From: Selaginella moellendorffii
Taxonomy: Eukaryota; Streptophyta; Lycopodiopsida; Selaginellales; Selaginellaceae
DNA: 64,000 nucleotides
Direction of reading: 5' to 3'
Assembly: GCF_000143415.4 (NCBI RefSeq)
Contig: NW_003314281.1
Location: 31,348 to 95,347, forward strand
The position numbers and the translations under genes are program-made. The notes beneath the pieces were generated by a model. That model ran no database searches. It was given only the letters and a program-made list of their open reading frames with translations, and was not told where the DNA came from. Of this stretch, positions 39,722-51,929 are shown one piece after another (position 1 is the first letter of the stretch; the number at the start of each line of letters is the position of its first letter).

Positions 39722-39786
39722 ACCCATACATTTAACCATGTATCAACCGTCATAATAATAACACAACACCGTTTCATAATACCACA
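39647..39786 (+). repeat. Copia 3' LTR (140 bp)
   Basis: Same boundaries as the 5' LTR, with eight additional bases that create CACGTG at 39681-39686. The polypurine-like GAGGAGGAG ends at 39646. TCCAG follows at 39787. Confidence 0.95.
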
Positions 39787-40787
39787 TCCAGAACGTTTTC
39801 GTAGCAAGTCAAGTTGCCAAGAGCCCAATAGCCAACTCCAGCGACTGGGAAATAGCAAACGGCAACCATCACATAAGCCACCAAAACTCCATTCCACATT
39901 GGTAGTTTAGACGGTTTGTGCCTCGTTGATCTCATCATTGCTTGGATCTTGAGAGCAATGTTTTGGCCTCCATAGGCAAACGCAATCTCTCCGAGTGCAT
40001 TAGAGGCTCTGTAGTATCTCCAGTTGCAGTAGAGATACGATACTTGCGAACTCTTAAGCCGTATAGCTGTTGCCCAAATTATAGTCGAGTAGCTGAATGA
40101 AAAGCGAGTTAGATTTTCATACAAAAAGAAAAAAGATACCTGAAAGACATGATGGCGGCCACCAGAGAGACGATTGTCGTGGACGAGAAACTGGCAAACA
40201 ACGACAGTACCGCCTGAACTCCAGCAAACGCGGATATCCATGCCACAGCAAGCTCAAACTTCCCGTACTGAATCTCGCGACTCAGAACAAGATCCCCGAA
40301 CCTCTTGAGCGCCTGGCCGCCAGTTACCAAGTAAGCAATGTTGGCAGTCACCTGAACTACGATCTGCTGCAAACCAACTATGAACCCAAGCCTGTCCCCG
40401 AATGCTTTTCTTCCGAGATCCCGGTAAGTGTCGTACTCATCCTCGTGCATCTCGATCAATTGGTACATGGTAGCCAGTGTGATTATCCACGAAACGCCCT
40501 GCATCATCATTCCAGGAGCCCTGTGGACACACAAATTTAGTCTCTCCATGACATACAATGGAAAATTTACCATCCCAGGTAGACGGAAGGCTCAAAACTC
40601 CGGCTCCTACCATAGCCGTCGCGATGTGAACGGTTGAGTGCCACCACTTGGCATGGTGTTCCGGTTGCAGTATACCCCGTAGACTATTCCAAAAGACGGA
40701 GTAGCTTGCAGCGTTACTCATGTGATCTTCCCACTCATTCTGTTGATAGAGAGGCCATAATTTGCTGAAAGAGCAGCTTCGATGCAT
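39787..40787 (-). pseudogene. LHT-like amino-acid transporter, 5' part (split by copia)
   Basis: This is the N-terminal half of the AAAP-family transporter. Exon A (about 40787-40571) has 'HSTVHIATAMVGAGVLSLP'. Exon B (40520-40140) has 'GVSWIITLATMYQLIEMHED', 'LVTGGQALKRFGDLVL' and 'SIVSLVAAIMSF'-like spans. Exon C (40092 to the insertion) has 'GEIAFAYGGQNIALKIQAMM' and 'VAVCYFPVAGVGYWALGN', ending at 'YENVL', where copia interrupts. In exon A the family sequence shifts frame between 'SLPS' and 'YLGW', as if a few bases were lost. The frame after the shift splices correctly to exon B. These changes plus the transposon make a functional transporter unlikely. The start codon is uncertain. Confidence 0.85.
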
Positions 40788-40862
40788 GATCTCGTCAAGA
40801 CAATGAACTTCGTTGGAAAACAGCTCGAGGGCAATTGTTGACCTGTTGATTATTATTAGCAA

Positions 40863-41655
40863 AATAATAGTTAAACAATCATTATATTTTTGAATAATAA
40901 TAAAAAATGCTGATTGATTACATGAGATATAATCAGTTATAGTTTAATTTGCAACACCAAATAAATTGTTGTTTTAGACAATGTAACTTTTATTATTATT
41001 TGTACGTTTATGATTAATAGAAAAATAAGTATGTAAGAAAATTAAAATTTATAAGAGCTACACTAAATAGTGTCTGAATATCGATTGAATTTGATTTTTT
41101 TAGTTAGAGATATTTTATTATAAGTTATTTTATATTATTGCTTTACTATCTGTTATAAATCATTACTTTTATGAGTTTTTAACGTCATAATCCTGAATGA
41201 TATTTACCAAATATTTTGATGAGCTAATTTATCTAAATTAGAATATAAATTTTACCTATAGAATTTATATATTAAGTCTATTAAATATTTTTAAGTTTAA
41301 ACTCTTTTATATTCAAATAAATATTTAATATAAATATTTATAATATTTTTGTAAATAAATTTTCTTAGCATGTTTAGTGTTATCTAGAAAATTTCAGTTA
41401 ATACTTCATAAATTTTATTTGTAATATTTATTATAAAATAATAGATAAAATGTGATTAAAACTTTATTTTTTGCATTTTAAAAATATTAATTTAAAAGAT
41501 TTACTATTAATGTTTTTTCAGAAAAAAATTTAAACAAAAGTTTTTATGAAATACTTTAAATTAAAGTAAGGAAAAACTTCTACTTCGTCATCTTTTCTAC
41601 TTTCTAGAATATTATAATGATTCTAGAATATGCCTGCTTTAACATAACAAACATA
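40863..41655. other. Very AT-rich gene-free stretch
   Basis: No coding signal is present. The sequence is dominated by A/T with short TTTATAAT-type words. Near its right end TTTCTAGAATAT occurs at about 41602 and ATTCTAGAATATG at about 41621, the same palindrome as upstream of UXS. Confidence 0.5.
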
Positions 41656-42362
41656 GGGACACGAGTATTGCTGCTGGTCGCAAGATCTGTGTGCCACAGG
41701 TGGAGAGCAGTGATTGACAGTAAGGAGAAAAGCGCCTCCTCTGGTCCTTGAATATTGGTTACAGCAGTACTGCTTGTCCTTCAGGATCTACAATCCTTTC
41801 AGTAACGACGATGCAATTGTTTTGCCACTGCCAGATCCGGATTCGCTCCGCTACTGGAAGCTTCTGCCGGTGGCCTGCTTTGTTTCTCCCACCACTTTCT
41901 TGCTGGTGCAAAGTTTGCGGTGTGGAATCCCCTCAAGCGGAGCTCATTTGTGATGCTGCCAGGTAAATCACTCATTCGATTCAAAGCAAAGATGGAAGTC
42001 TCAGCTGAGGACCTCTCCTAAGGCTGATAGAATGAAGTCACTCCAGGCTATTGTACGGCATGACAATGGTGATATGATTGTCTATGGGATACAGGGTTTG
42101 TTTCAAGGCCCGGTAGTTTGGGGTGCACAATTTCAATTATCGTAAAGAGTTCTTGTGTCCAAGGGAACAGATAACAGTTTTTAGTGGGATACAACACAAG
42201 TCCCTCTACTTGTGTGCAGCTCATTTCAGCTTTAGGAGCGTGATATTTGATTATAGAAACAAAGAGTGGATAAAATCGGTCAGGCAAGTCAGAGAATTAG
42301 AATCACGTCCCAACGTTTTATATTTTGTTGCCACTGTACTTTATATTGCTTTTTATTTTTAA
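41656..42362 (+). pseudogene. F-box/kelch-type gene relic
   Basis: Translated pieces in several frames resemble an F-box-associated protein: 'LLVARSVCHRWRAVIDS' (end of an F-box), 'FRIYNPFSNDDAIVLPLPD', then in another frame 'FAVWNPLKRSSFVMLPG', and 'SLYLCAAHFSFRSVIFDY' further on. Frameshifts and stops separate the pieces, so this is a decayed gene. Short introns could explain some breaks. No start with a full F-box was found. Confidence 0.55.
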
Positions 42363-42735
42363 AAAATTGTAGAATTTTCTGGCTTAACATTTTTCTGACG
42401 TGCGAAAACCTGACGAAAAACTAGCTCTACCTGCTGGGAACTACATCAGCTCTGTGGATCCATGATGTTGTGCCTTTCAACTGCATTGTGCTCATTGCAA
42501 ATATGATCTCGTCTAGAACTTCAAGGCTTATCCAAGCTAGGTATAAAAGGTTCATAGTATTGAGCAGATTTTAGTTCTACTGTTTAGAAAGTGTCCCAAG
42601 TGTCATGAACCAAGTCATATGCCATGTAAAATCCGTGGAACACGAAGCTGAAAATCACCATATTCCCAACTAAATCGCTAAAATGCAAGGGAGGCCTCAG
42701 ATCGAAACGTCTCGCCCATTAAGGGAATTTTGCCA

Positions 42736-43344
42736 CTAGTCTCCGAGGTTCACACTTCCATATATACAGGGTGTGTATATCACCAGGTCCAGAGACGGTA
42801 GTTGCATAGTCAACCTTGCCCGCAACTCCCCTGTTTCAGATTTGTAAACCATCGCATTGTCACTCTCGTGTCCATGAATCCAGAGTGTGTAATTCCGTGT
42901 CACTGGATCCACTATAAACTCTTCCTTAGTAGTTTCTTTGTTGGGAAAAACCTTGTGATGGTTGGTCAAGGGGTTCCATACAAATAGATCAGAAGGGCTT
43001 TCTGACAACCACCCGGCAATCAATCCATTTGATGCCATAGCAGGCAATGAGCGACATATTTGATCGTACCCAATGTTTAATTTGAAACTAGGCTGTGATT
43101 TAGAGAATGGGAACCATACCTCCGTACTGCTTGTAAAGAACACCATGACCGCCAGCTGATCGCCATAAAACCGGGAGAAGTTGTGGGAGATGAGAGAATT
43201 CCATGCTTTGCACACAAGCCTGCAACGAAGAAGACTTCGGAGATCAACATGGCAGAAGATTTCCCACAGCATCCATCCAGAAAGCTCCATTGGATTGAAG
43301 TGTTGTATATAGACAGCTTTTACAGTAGAGTACAAAAGCATCAT
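42736..43344 (-). CDS. Short F-box protein (up to 202 aa)
   Basis: An F-box near the N-terminus ('LSGWMLWEIFCHVDLRSLL', 'CRLVCKAWNSLISHNF') is followed by an F-box-associated region with 'LIAGWLSESPSDLFVWNPLT' and 'EEFIVDPVTRNYTLWIHGHE'. The protein is about half the length of related plant F-box proteins, such as the one at 18262-19700, and lacks the rest of the beta-propeller-like region. It may be a truncated gene or have an undetected downstream exon. The ATG at 43344 starts the frame. A Met 18 codons later, just before the F-box, is an equally good start. Confidence 0.6.
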   Translation of the reverse strand: MMLLYSTVKAVYIQHFNPMELSGWMLWEIFCHVDLRSLLRCRLVCKAWNSLISHNFSRFYGDQLAVMVFFTSSTEVWFPFSKSQPSFKLNIGYDQICRSLPAMASNGLIAGWLSESPSDLFVWNPLTNHHKVFPNKETTKEEFIVDPVTRNYTLWIHGHESDNAMVYKSETGELRARLTMQLPSLDLVIYTPCIYGSVNLGD

Positions 43345-44186
43345 AAGACTTTTCTTTGATGAAAAGCAGCAATCCTACACACTTCTCGAGCTGTCTGTCT
43401 GGTTAGAGCACGGATGAGCGTGACTGAGCCAACGAGATCGTTTTGCCCAGACAAAGTGCGATGAGTTGCCAGGTCGAGAGTGCCGAAAATTTGAGCTCAC
43501 GTGGACTTAAGAACACACACTGCCGCGAGAAAGAAATAAAGCAACCTAGTGTCTTCCATCCGCACGGTAACAATCTACTTCAGATAGTGTTTCAAAGTAT
43601 CCTGCTTTGTTCTTTGCACCCAGACAGTGATTTATAGAAGCACACTTACATTGAGTCATGGATGCTCTCGATCGGTCGTGAGTGATGAACCTCATTTCTG
43701 AACATTGCTATTGCTCGACGAGAGTCTGCTCGCGCAAACCAGTCAGAAAAAACCAAGCAAGATGGCCATGCACTTTAGAGTTTCTGTTCAAGCAAACACG
43801 AAGAGAGAGTTTGTACGAACGCCTCCAAGAAAGAGAATAGTACCAAGGTGAACCTGATTTGTGTTTGGAACCACGCCGGTTGGAGATCCACTGGGGGATA
43901 TGTCGCGGGCGTGCTGCTGCTGTGGCCAACGTCAATGATCATCTTCTTTTAGTTCCCTGATCGTCCCTGCGGCCTGCGGCCATTTTCTATGTACCCGAGC
44001 AAGAGAGAAATATAAGAACCACCATGGCATTCGCTCAAAACTTGGCGGCCTCTGGCATAATCCTGCTACCATGTAAGACGAGCCAGAATCGCCACAAAAG
44101 CATTTGCATTGATCAAACTGTATTGCTCCACACTCAATGTAACTACACCTCGAGTAGAAAGTCGTATACTCCCAGCTTGCTGAGCC
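43345..44186. other. Gene-free stretch
   Basis: Several short frames exist but none has a domain or homologue that I recognise. A 68-codon ATG frame at 44024-44227 overlaps the antisense of the B3 exon and is not supported. Confidence 0.35.
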
Positions 44187-44433
44187 TTACCATGCGCGTC
44201 CAGCTCCAACCACAGGCTTCCAATTGAGAAGGTAATTGCTCCTTCCCGCTTGGAATCTCATGCCGAGTGTCCACACCAAGTTCCCATGGCGCAGTTTCAC
44301 GTCTTTCGTCACAGCCTCGCCTTGGTCGATGGCCTCGTCGTCTTCTTCTTCCGTGAAGAAACGTGTGTCGTTCTTGGGTATGTTGAGGCGATTTTGCTGA
44401 CTAACATCCGTGGCCGTGAGGCGTTTCGAAAAC
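44187..44433 (-). pseudogene. B3 DNA-binding domain exon (isolated)
   Basis: An exon bounded by an acceptor (TTTGCAG at about 44434) encodes most of a plant B3 DNA-binding domain. It starts 'FSKRLTATDVSQQNRLNIPK' and continues with 'VKLRHGNLVWTLGMRF' and 'SNYLLNW'. A donor-like GTAAGG follows the last in-frame codons at about 44190. Upstream on the minus strand (about 44570-44650) are repeated GAGCTGGAGCTGCG units encoding 'ELELRRE'-type helix, interrupted by a stop. The missing 5' and 3' exons suggest a fragment or pseudogene of an ABI3/VP1-related or REM-like factor. The subgroup cannot be decided. Confidence 0.55.
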
Positions 44434-44954
44434 CTGCAAACAAAATGGATGATCAAATGCCTAGAAGAAAGAACGAAAGAATGGAATGAAAGAAACACAA
44501 GCACAAATGAAAGAAAGAATGAAAGCATGGATGATGAACAAACGAGAAAGAAGCTCGCTTTACCTCTGATCTCCAGCTCCTGGCGCAGCTCCAGCTCTCA
44601 GCGCACCATCTCCCGTCGCAGCTCCAGCTCCCTGTCCCGGTCGAAACTGCCTAACGCATCCAAACATTCATGAAAGGCGACCTCAAATTAAGAGAGAAAG
44701 AAAGCGCTCTCGAAATCTACCAATTCCGTAGCTGCTCTTCCTCATTTTGGGCTCCAGAGAAAGCTCTAGAGGCTCGAGATCTCTTCCCTCTTGCCCTGGA
44801 ACCATGGAATTACACATCAAGATTTAAGAACATGTATAAAGATGTTTTTCTTTGGTCTTATACAGATTTATGAGGATTCCTTCATGAGATCTGCATGTAT
44901 TGAATCAAATTTCTTCTTCAAACTGTACTATAGAAATAATTAGCATACCGAATG

Positions 44955-46300
44955 AACCCCAACATGCAACTGAAAGTCAAAGTAAAATTCGACAAACTTG
45001 AGCAAGTTGGTTTTATCTACCCAATCTAAAATCCAAAATGGCTATCACCACTAATCATTGTTTTTAAGAAGAATGGCAAACTCAAGATTTACATCAACTA
45101 CAAAAAACTCAATGATGCAACAAAAAATGACACATTATAATTTCCTTTCTTTGACAAAATTCTTGATGCATTCACAAGACACAAAATGTACTCATTCTTC
45201 GACAGTTTTTCAGGATACAACCAAATTCATATTACATCTGAAGATTAGCACAAGACAACTTTCATCAGTCCATGGGGCACTTACACATATCTACATATGC
45301 CATTTGGTTTTTCTAACATACCGTTACTTTCCAAAGAATCATCACTGACATTTTTAAGGAATACTTCACCTCATGCAAGTTTTCATGAATGATTTCAATG
45401 TTTTTAGTAGCAAAGAACGCCATCTTTACTATCTCGAGAAATCCTCTATCAAATGTTGAAAAAACAACATTGCTTTGAATCCTAAGAAATACATTTTCTT
45501 TATCAAATTTGGAGTTCTACTTGGACATGTTGTCTGCAAAAAAAATAATCCTTATTGACAAAGATAAGACTTTCTATCATTAATATACAACATCCAATGA
45601 ACATTACTAAACTTCAAACTTTTCTCAGAAAAATGGGATACTATTGACAATTCATTAAATACTATACAAAAATTGCCAAACCACTCACTAAACTCCTAAA
45701 GAAGAATCAAGTTTACAAATGGATTCAAGAATGTCAAGAAGCTTTTAGCACACTCAAGAATTCATTAACAAGAGCTCCAATATTTGTTCAACCAAACTGG
45801 AGCAAAGACTTTAACATTCAAGTTGATGCCTCCAACTACACAATTGGAATGACTTTTTCACAACAAGAATACCACAAAAATCAACCAATCTACTAAGTTA
45901 GTTGGATACTCAATTCAGTTAAGATGAATTACACCACCATAGAAAAAGAAGCTTTTGGAATGGTCTACACATTCCAAAAGTTTCAACATTACCTCTTTAA
46001 AACCAAAGTAAAGGTCATGGTTGATTATATTGCACTTCTTCACCTTCTCAACAAAACCATTTTGACTAGCAGAATTCCTTGATAGTTTTTACTCCTTCAA
46101 GAATATAACTTCAAAATTATTCACAAGCCCAACAAATAACACAAACAAGTTGACCACCTTAGCTACATTATGTAAGCAATTAAATTTTCCATTCTACTTT
46201 AATCACTTAATTACACTTCTGACCATTTAAAAGAGTTTCACTCACAACCTCCATAAATCCTATTCCAAATTTAGGGACTTGTTAGTCCCAAAAATGGCAT
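44955..46300 (+). mobile_element. Degenerate Ty3/gypsy pol (RT and RNase H)
   Basis: Translation with stops and frame changes gives gypsy reverse transcriptase: 'FKKNGKLKIYINYKKLND', 'ILDAFTRHKMYSFFDSFSGY', 'HKTTFISPWGTYTYLHMPFG'. RNase H follows at about 45780-46170: 'VDASNYTIGMTFSQQ', 'NYTTIEKEAFGMVYTFQKF', 'VDYIALLHLLNKTILTSRIP'. The catalytic region is broken, with many TAG/TAA codons where CAG/CAA would be expected. No integrase or LTR was found. It belongs to a different lineage from the gypsy element at 57108. Confidence 0.8.
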
Positions 46301-47200
46301 TTATGCCACCCAACATTTACACTTAAAGAACAACAAACAATACAGCACTGCATGGATGAAAAGTTAAATTCTTGAACCTTCACAGTATGGACCATTGAAC
46401 CCAACGGCCAGGATTGGCCCACGGCTTGGACCATTGAACCAATGGCCACAATTTCCTCACGGAATTACGTGAAAGTACAACTTATTTGAGGAGGAAGAAA
46501 TACCACAAAGATGGAATCACTGGCAGCGGGATGGAATCCCATAGTTGGTTTCAACATGGTGAGTTGGTTTAGCAGCAGTCGGGGCGCACTAGAGTCCATA
46601 GTTTCAGCGATACACCTCTTGATTGCCTCAGACTACTTCACACAGCATTTTGCAAGAGGTGATAATCGAGACGAGACAGATGGTTGTTGAGATTTGTGGA
46701 AGCTACGACCTTCATGCATGAAACAATGCTGTTACCTTGTCTCTAAGCTTTCTTTCGATTCCCTTCACTGGAATTTGATCTTTCAGATACAGAGAAGGCT
46801 GTGGAGACAGTTTCTTGTTGTCAACACTCACAATCACATAGACTCTCGGATGCTCTTCGACTGTTTAGTGTGAGCGAGTAGCTGGGATGCCTTGTTTTTG
46901 TGTGGCTTTTGCTCCAGCTCCACACCAACAACCACTTGCCGATCTTGATATCCAGGCTGTTGCAACTGGTGGCAATGACTCAATGGAGAAGCTTGTGCCC
47001 TTCTCACTCGAGAACGTCATGCTCATGGAGCCACTATCCCGACAGGCACTCAGAATCATCCATGCCTTGTTGGAGTGGCTGGCAAGGATTAAGTGGAAAG
47101 GCATTGATCTACCTTGTAAAACTGGCAAACACAGTTAGGAGGTATATAATTTCCCTTTTTCTTTTATCTTTGAGTATATATCTTATCTAGGAATGTGTGG
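46301..47200 (+). other. Unassigned stretch with small open frames
   Basis: This stretch is less AT-rich than its surroundings. Near-duplicate TGGACCATTGAACC words occur at about 46386 and 46427. An ATG frame at 46511-46690 ('MESLAAGWNPIVGFNM') and another at 46893-47138 ('NDSMEKLVPFSLENVM', 'RQALRIIHALLEWLARIKWK') look protein-like, but I cannot assign a family. They may be exon relics of one decayed gene. Confidence 0.3.
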
Positions 47201-50200
47201 AAGAGATGGAGATTATTTTGGGAGAATCTTGAAGAAAACTTTGACATACCATACTTTGAGTAAATGATGTCAAATGTCATTCAACATATTTGAAGTCAAT
47301 ACTAATGTATTGACCAATCACACACACACATAAACTATTCAATATCATCTACTTTGAAAGAAAACTAAATCTCTTAAAGATTCAGATATACAGTGCCCAA
47401 AAAGCTTAGCCTGCCAGTGGAGTTCCCCATAAGAACAAGAAAGAGTAAAGAATTAAAAATCTATTGCCAAAGAAATATAATTGGAATATAGTCAAATAAT
47501 TGAAATTTTCTATTTAATACATTAAAATAACTGTATTTATAATGTGAGGTAAAAATGTTTTGAACTTTTATTCAGATATACCGTGTTTGGAAATTTTCTC
47601 AATCTCTTAATGATATTAGTATGGGAAAAATGTCAATTTACCACAACTTGGCCAATTAAAGTATGATTATTATTATTATTAATATATATATTTGAATATT
47701 AATTATTATATATTTAAAATAAACTTTAAATTTTTTAATAATATATTAATATTCTTGTGAATTCCAAGTGTATGCATAATGGGATTTTCAATTAGTTTCA
47801 AACCAAACTACTTGCTCTTGTATATAAATTATATTTTGTAGGCTAATTGAATAAGCATATTTTTATATTCTATTCACTCACATTGGTGGAGGTGAAGGAC
47901 AACTCTAATTATCCCCAAGAATGCTTGTTTAATTTAAATCTAACTTTTACATTGTCAAAATCTCTTTTACTTTTTTTCTTCATTCCTTTTCATAGCAAAG
48001 TAATATATTCCTCCTTTGCAGTAGCTTCTTTGTCCTCTGACTCTAGGGTAGCAACTAAGAGTGGTTGCTCAATGTTATATGGTTGCAAGTGAATAATCAC
48101 ACTTAATTGATGGTGGAGTTCATAATACATAGTGCAACTCTTCCTACTCTTGTTACCAATCCTTGCATCTAACTAAATTTTCTGCCATGGGAATCCTGAA
48201 GATGATTTGTATCATTAGTATCAATTGTATCATTTTACCGTCTTTCATCTTTCTTAGGATAATGCCTAGCATTTACAGAAGTTTTCCATATGTTTTAAGG
48301 GATGGTGTTACAATGGTATAATAGTTTAAGTGTAGCCACTTGTGTGGATTCGAGCTTTCTCTTGGATGTCTTTAAGCACATATTTAGATATGCTAACAAC
48401 TGTGATGATGCCTTTTAATTGTATTATTTTTGTCAAGAGCTATTTATATTAGTTATGCAATTTAGTGTTAAATAAGTTAAAATAAATAAAATTAGCCATA
48501 CCATGGCATATGAGACTTGTACATACATTTACCTTAGTCAGCCTTAACAATGCCCTTTATCTAGTATACACTATGAGACATTACTTCTTTCACTTATAGT
48601 TGCATATGCTTTAGCTCTACTTCTTGTGGGAGAAACTCCAGTTCCAATGGAGATTAACTTGCTACCCGTGTTCAAGGGCAAAGGTGGGGATGTGGTCATA
48701 ATTGTGACATCCAATACCAGGTATATTGAGTACATTTGTCAGTATTTCCCAAATTAGCATCCTTCATTTCTTGGAGAACTTAGTATTAACAATATCATGT
48801 TAATGTTGTTATAGTAGAAAGTCTTGACATAGAAATTTTTCTAAGAAATAAGGCGTTGTGTGGATAATGGAAAGTCCTTGCACAAATAAGTCAATAGCCT
48901 TTTCATCCTTCTTTCAAAAGTACTATTAAGAGGTTCAGTTAGCATTAGTTCATTTAGTATTCACTTTCCAAGCTCATTTTTTTATATCCATATTAGTAAA
49001 AATGGATTCAAATTTATCTTCTATTACTCAACATATTGCAACACATATTTGCATTATGTAGCAAAGTCAATCTTCATTTCTATGGTAATGGTTGTACATA
49101 TGTGCATATACAAGATGAGATAAACCTAACTATATGTGTCGGTGATCTTGAACTTGAGCTTCAGTTATTGCAAGTGATGTTAAGTTAAGATTTTGACCCA
49201 CTTCTATTTTACTTCATCTCTCAACTTCTATCTCTGCTTCAATCATTTTTATTTCTCCATTACTTTTTATTGTATTTCCTTCTTACTTTTTTATTTTCTC
49301 TCTAAATTCCTCAAATAATCTTTGTGTTATGGTAGTTGACTCACTCAAGGAATATGTTGATCTCTTTGACTTTGATTTGTCATTTGGGGCTAAGATTGTA
49401 ACACATCATCCTATTTTAACTGAGGATGCTTGTTCAATCAAGATTCTTATTCAGCATCGGTTACCAAAGAAATCAAGATCTTATACACTAAAAAGAAATG
49501 TTGAAGAAGGGTTTTATCCAAAAGTTTCAAAATTCTTCTACATATTAACTTTATATTATAACAAAGTCTAATATGAGTATTCAATTTTGCATAGACTATT
49601 ATATGGGGAACTCCACTTCCAAGAACTTCTTTATTGGCTACAATGATGAGGGTGATGACTTTGTCGAAGGACAATGACCAATGCTCTTTCTTGAGAACCT
49701 TGGCTTCCTAATGTTGGAGAAGTCTGGTTTCACTACAAGGATAACACATAGTTAGGGTAGACTTTATTCAGTTGTCAAAGAGTTGGCACAAGAATAATAT
49801 TTGGCAAGTTTAAAGATGTTGTGGATCATGGTTCTTGGATAGTTAGGTTGATGCATTGACTTCCTTAGATGTTTCTTATGCTATGACACATCAGTAACCT
49901 TGTGAGAAGGAATTAGTCCTAGTGCAAACAAAGGTGATGTATAAATACAAGATACTAAGGACCATAGTTTTTTTAGAGAGGATAATGCCGGAGTAGCAAT
50001 CTCTCTCAACAACTCTAGATGTAGAGGATACACACATCCTATGGATAGAGTTGATTCATACTTTATAGTAACACCGACCATACTTGCTCATTGCAGATTT
50101 GAAGTTAATATAGCCAAGTTTGGATTTTTTACAGCTTCTCCATTTGGCTCCACATGTGTTAGATCAACTCCCAAGCCATGCCAACAAGCCACATCTCTTT

Positions 50201-51530
50201 CAATAACATGTTTAGCAAGAGCTTGAGTGTGCACAAATAGTGGCAAAGCTAATAGAAGGTCATCATTTCAAGGATGATATCACCTTCTTCACAATGTTTT
50301 ATTTAGATGAGAGCATTCATCAAGATGAGGATAGAGTGCTCTTTGACTAACTTTAGACTACTGAAGATTTAAAGTGTCCACACACTTTATTGGAATCATT
50401 GCTCAAAGTTTCAAAGGATTTGGTGCTCATGTTGATGACTATTAACTGGACAAGATTGCCATGGGCTTTTTCTTTTGTAAAAGAAACCTTTTGGAAATTT
50501 GTCAATATTTAGAGGTTCTCCATTGGCATTGTCTCAAGACCCATAAGTCTTGCCACTACACCTAGTGGTTTTACTTTTGCACACATTTAATATATAAGAT
50601 ATTTAGAAAGCTATATAAATAGTGTTTTCCCATATGGTAAAGAATAGAATTTCTTTTAATGAAGACTTTTACATACCACATAGTAGAAAATCACTAGAAT
50701 CCCAATCCTTAAATAAAAAGGCTGAGGTGTTCATTGCAAAAATGGGATGGAAATTGTTATTTTCTTGTCCTTTCAACAGTTGTAGATTAGCTCTTGGATG
50801 AGCTTGATGCCATAGATAATACTCAAGATGTGGATGACAACGCTCTCAATGTTCTAGAAACTATCGGAGCAACTTTCAATGATCAAGATGTCATAGGCAA
50901 CATGGAAACATTGGCCTCAATGTTGGAGAGACAATTTGATCATTGTCTTTAATTTGAATTGATTTTCCTATAGCACCACTTGACCATCTCGGCATGCCAA
51001 TAGTTGGAGATGCAACTTAGGTTGTGGCTTCAAGCAATTGTCACATCTTTCATAGTTGCTAACACTTTACTTGACCACTAGATCATCTAGAGTGACTCAG
51101 GCTGAATTTAGCACTTTAGAACTAAGCTCTCCACTTTGCCAAACACTACCAAACTCTAGGTTTTCTAGCAAGGCCATGCATTTCTACCTTGAGCTTTCAC
51201 ATCATTTTATGGCTTTGTTTTATGGAGAAATAGCTTATTTTTGTGCCATCTTAGGCCTCCTTCAAGACTCTTGAGGTCTTCTGAACTTGCTTTAGCAAAA
51301 ATAAACTGGTTTAAACTTGCACTTGACAAGACAACATTTTGAATACTAGCATATATGCAACTTTTGCATGAACTTTGAAAACACTTTCTAGCTTATGAGT
51401 GGTATTATCACTCTTTTATAGCCTTGATATTATGTTAGGATCACATACTTGCATGGAGACAACGAAATAAACACAATAAATAAACTTATTAAAGTTTGCT
51501 TTTGATTATGAAATAATCAGATGCTTCTAG
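47201..51530. other. AT-rich stretch without recognisable genes
   Basis: The sequence is AT-rich throughout, with scattered short frames. A frame at 49329-49571 weakly resembles the region before a gypsy RT ('HHPILTEDACSIK'), but this is not convincing. Simple sequence such as the ATTATTATTATTAATATATATAT run occurs at about 47670. No tRNA or rRNA was noticed. Confidence 0.4.
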
Positions 51531-51539
51531 AATAAATCC

Positions 51540-51920
51540 ATGGGAATAAATTGGGGGTGGCTAGGTATTGAATCTTAGGGACAAGACATTGGCTTCCAGT
51601 GGCTAAAACAAAAGGAGGATACTAGATATCTAAGGATTCAGGTTGGTACTAGGTTCTGCATTGTGCTTCAACATGACACCTTGATTCGGAAGATTAGAAT
51701 GTCAATTTAGAAATGGGCTTTTAAGAAACTTGGTTTGCTAGTGAAAGTGGTTATGGCCAAAAGCATCATTCTGCCCAACATTTGGTACCACCTTTTGATC
51801 TAGCCCATTCTCAAACAAACTCGTAGAAAGGTATACACAATGGTATGTAAATATGTGTGGTGGGGCACGCCTGTTATAGGGAAAATCATGGCGAAGGAAA
51901 ATAAATTTGGGTGGCCACCT
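51540..51920 (+). mobile_element. LINE reverse-transcriptase 3' fragment, decayed
   Basis: With one or two stops the plus strand reads like the region after the RT core of L1-type non-LTR elements: 'EDTRYLRIQVGTRF', 'KWAFKKLGLLVKVVMAKSII', 'LPNIWYHLLI', then 'CKYVCGGA'. This order (RYLGIxxG, KxVMxxxLLPxxWY, WxG) is typical of plant LINEs. Neither the 5' end nor a poly-A tail is seen. Confidence 0.6.
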
Positions 51921-51929
51921 TTTTTCCTA

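Larger units (their letters stand above)
34995..39786 (+). mobile_element. Complete Ty1/copia LTR retrotransposon
   Basis: This 4792-bp element is bounded by short LTRs that start TGTGGG and end CCACA, with a 5-bp TCCAG duplication of the target. It is inserted in an exon of the LHT-like transporter, in the opposite orientation. A tRNA-Met-type primer-binding site (TGGTATCGGAGC) abuts the 5' LTR and a short purine run (GAGGAGGAG) abuts the 3' LTR. One uninterrupted Gag-Pol frame fills the interior. The LTRs are identical except for one 8-bp gap, so the insertion is young and may be autonomous. Confidence 0.96.

Noticed and set aside
46893-47138. Small frame with 'EKLVPFSLENVM' as a defined gene
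   Set aside because: It looks protein-like, but I could not place it in a family with confidence, and no flanking exons were evident.
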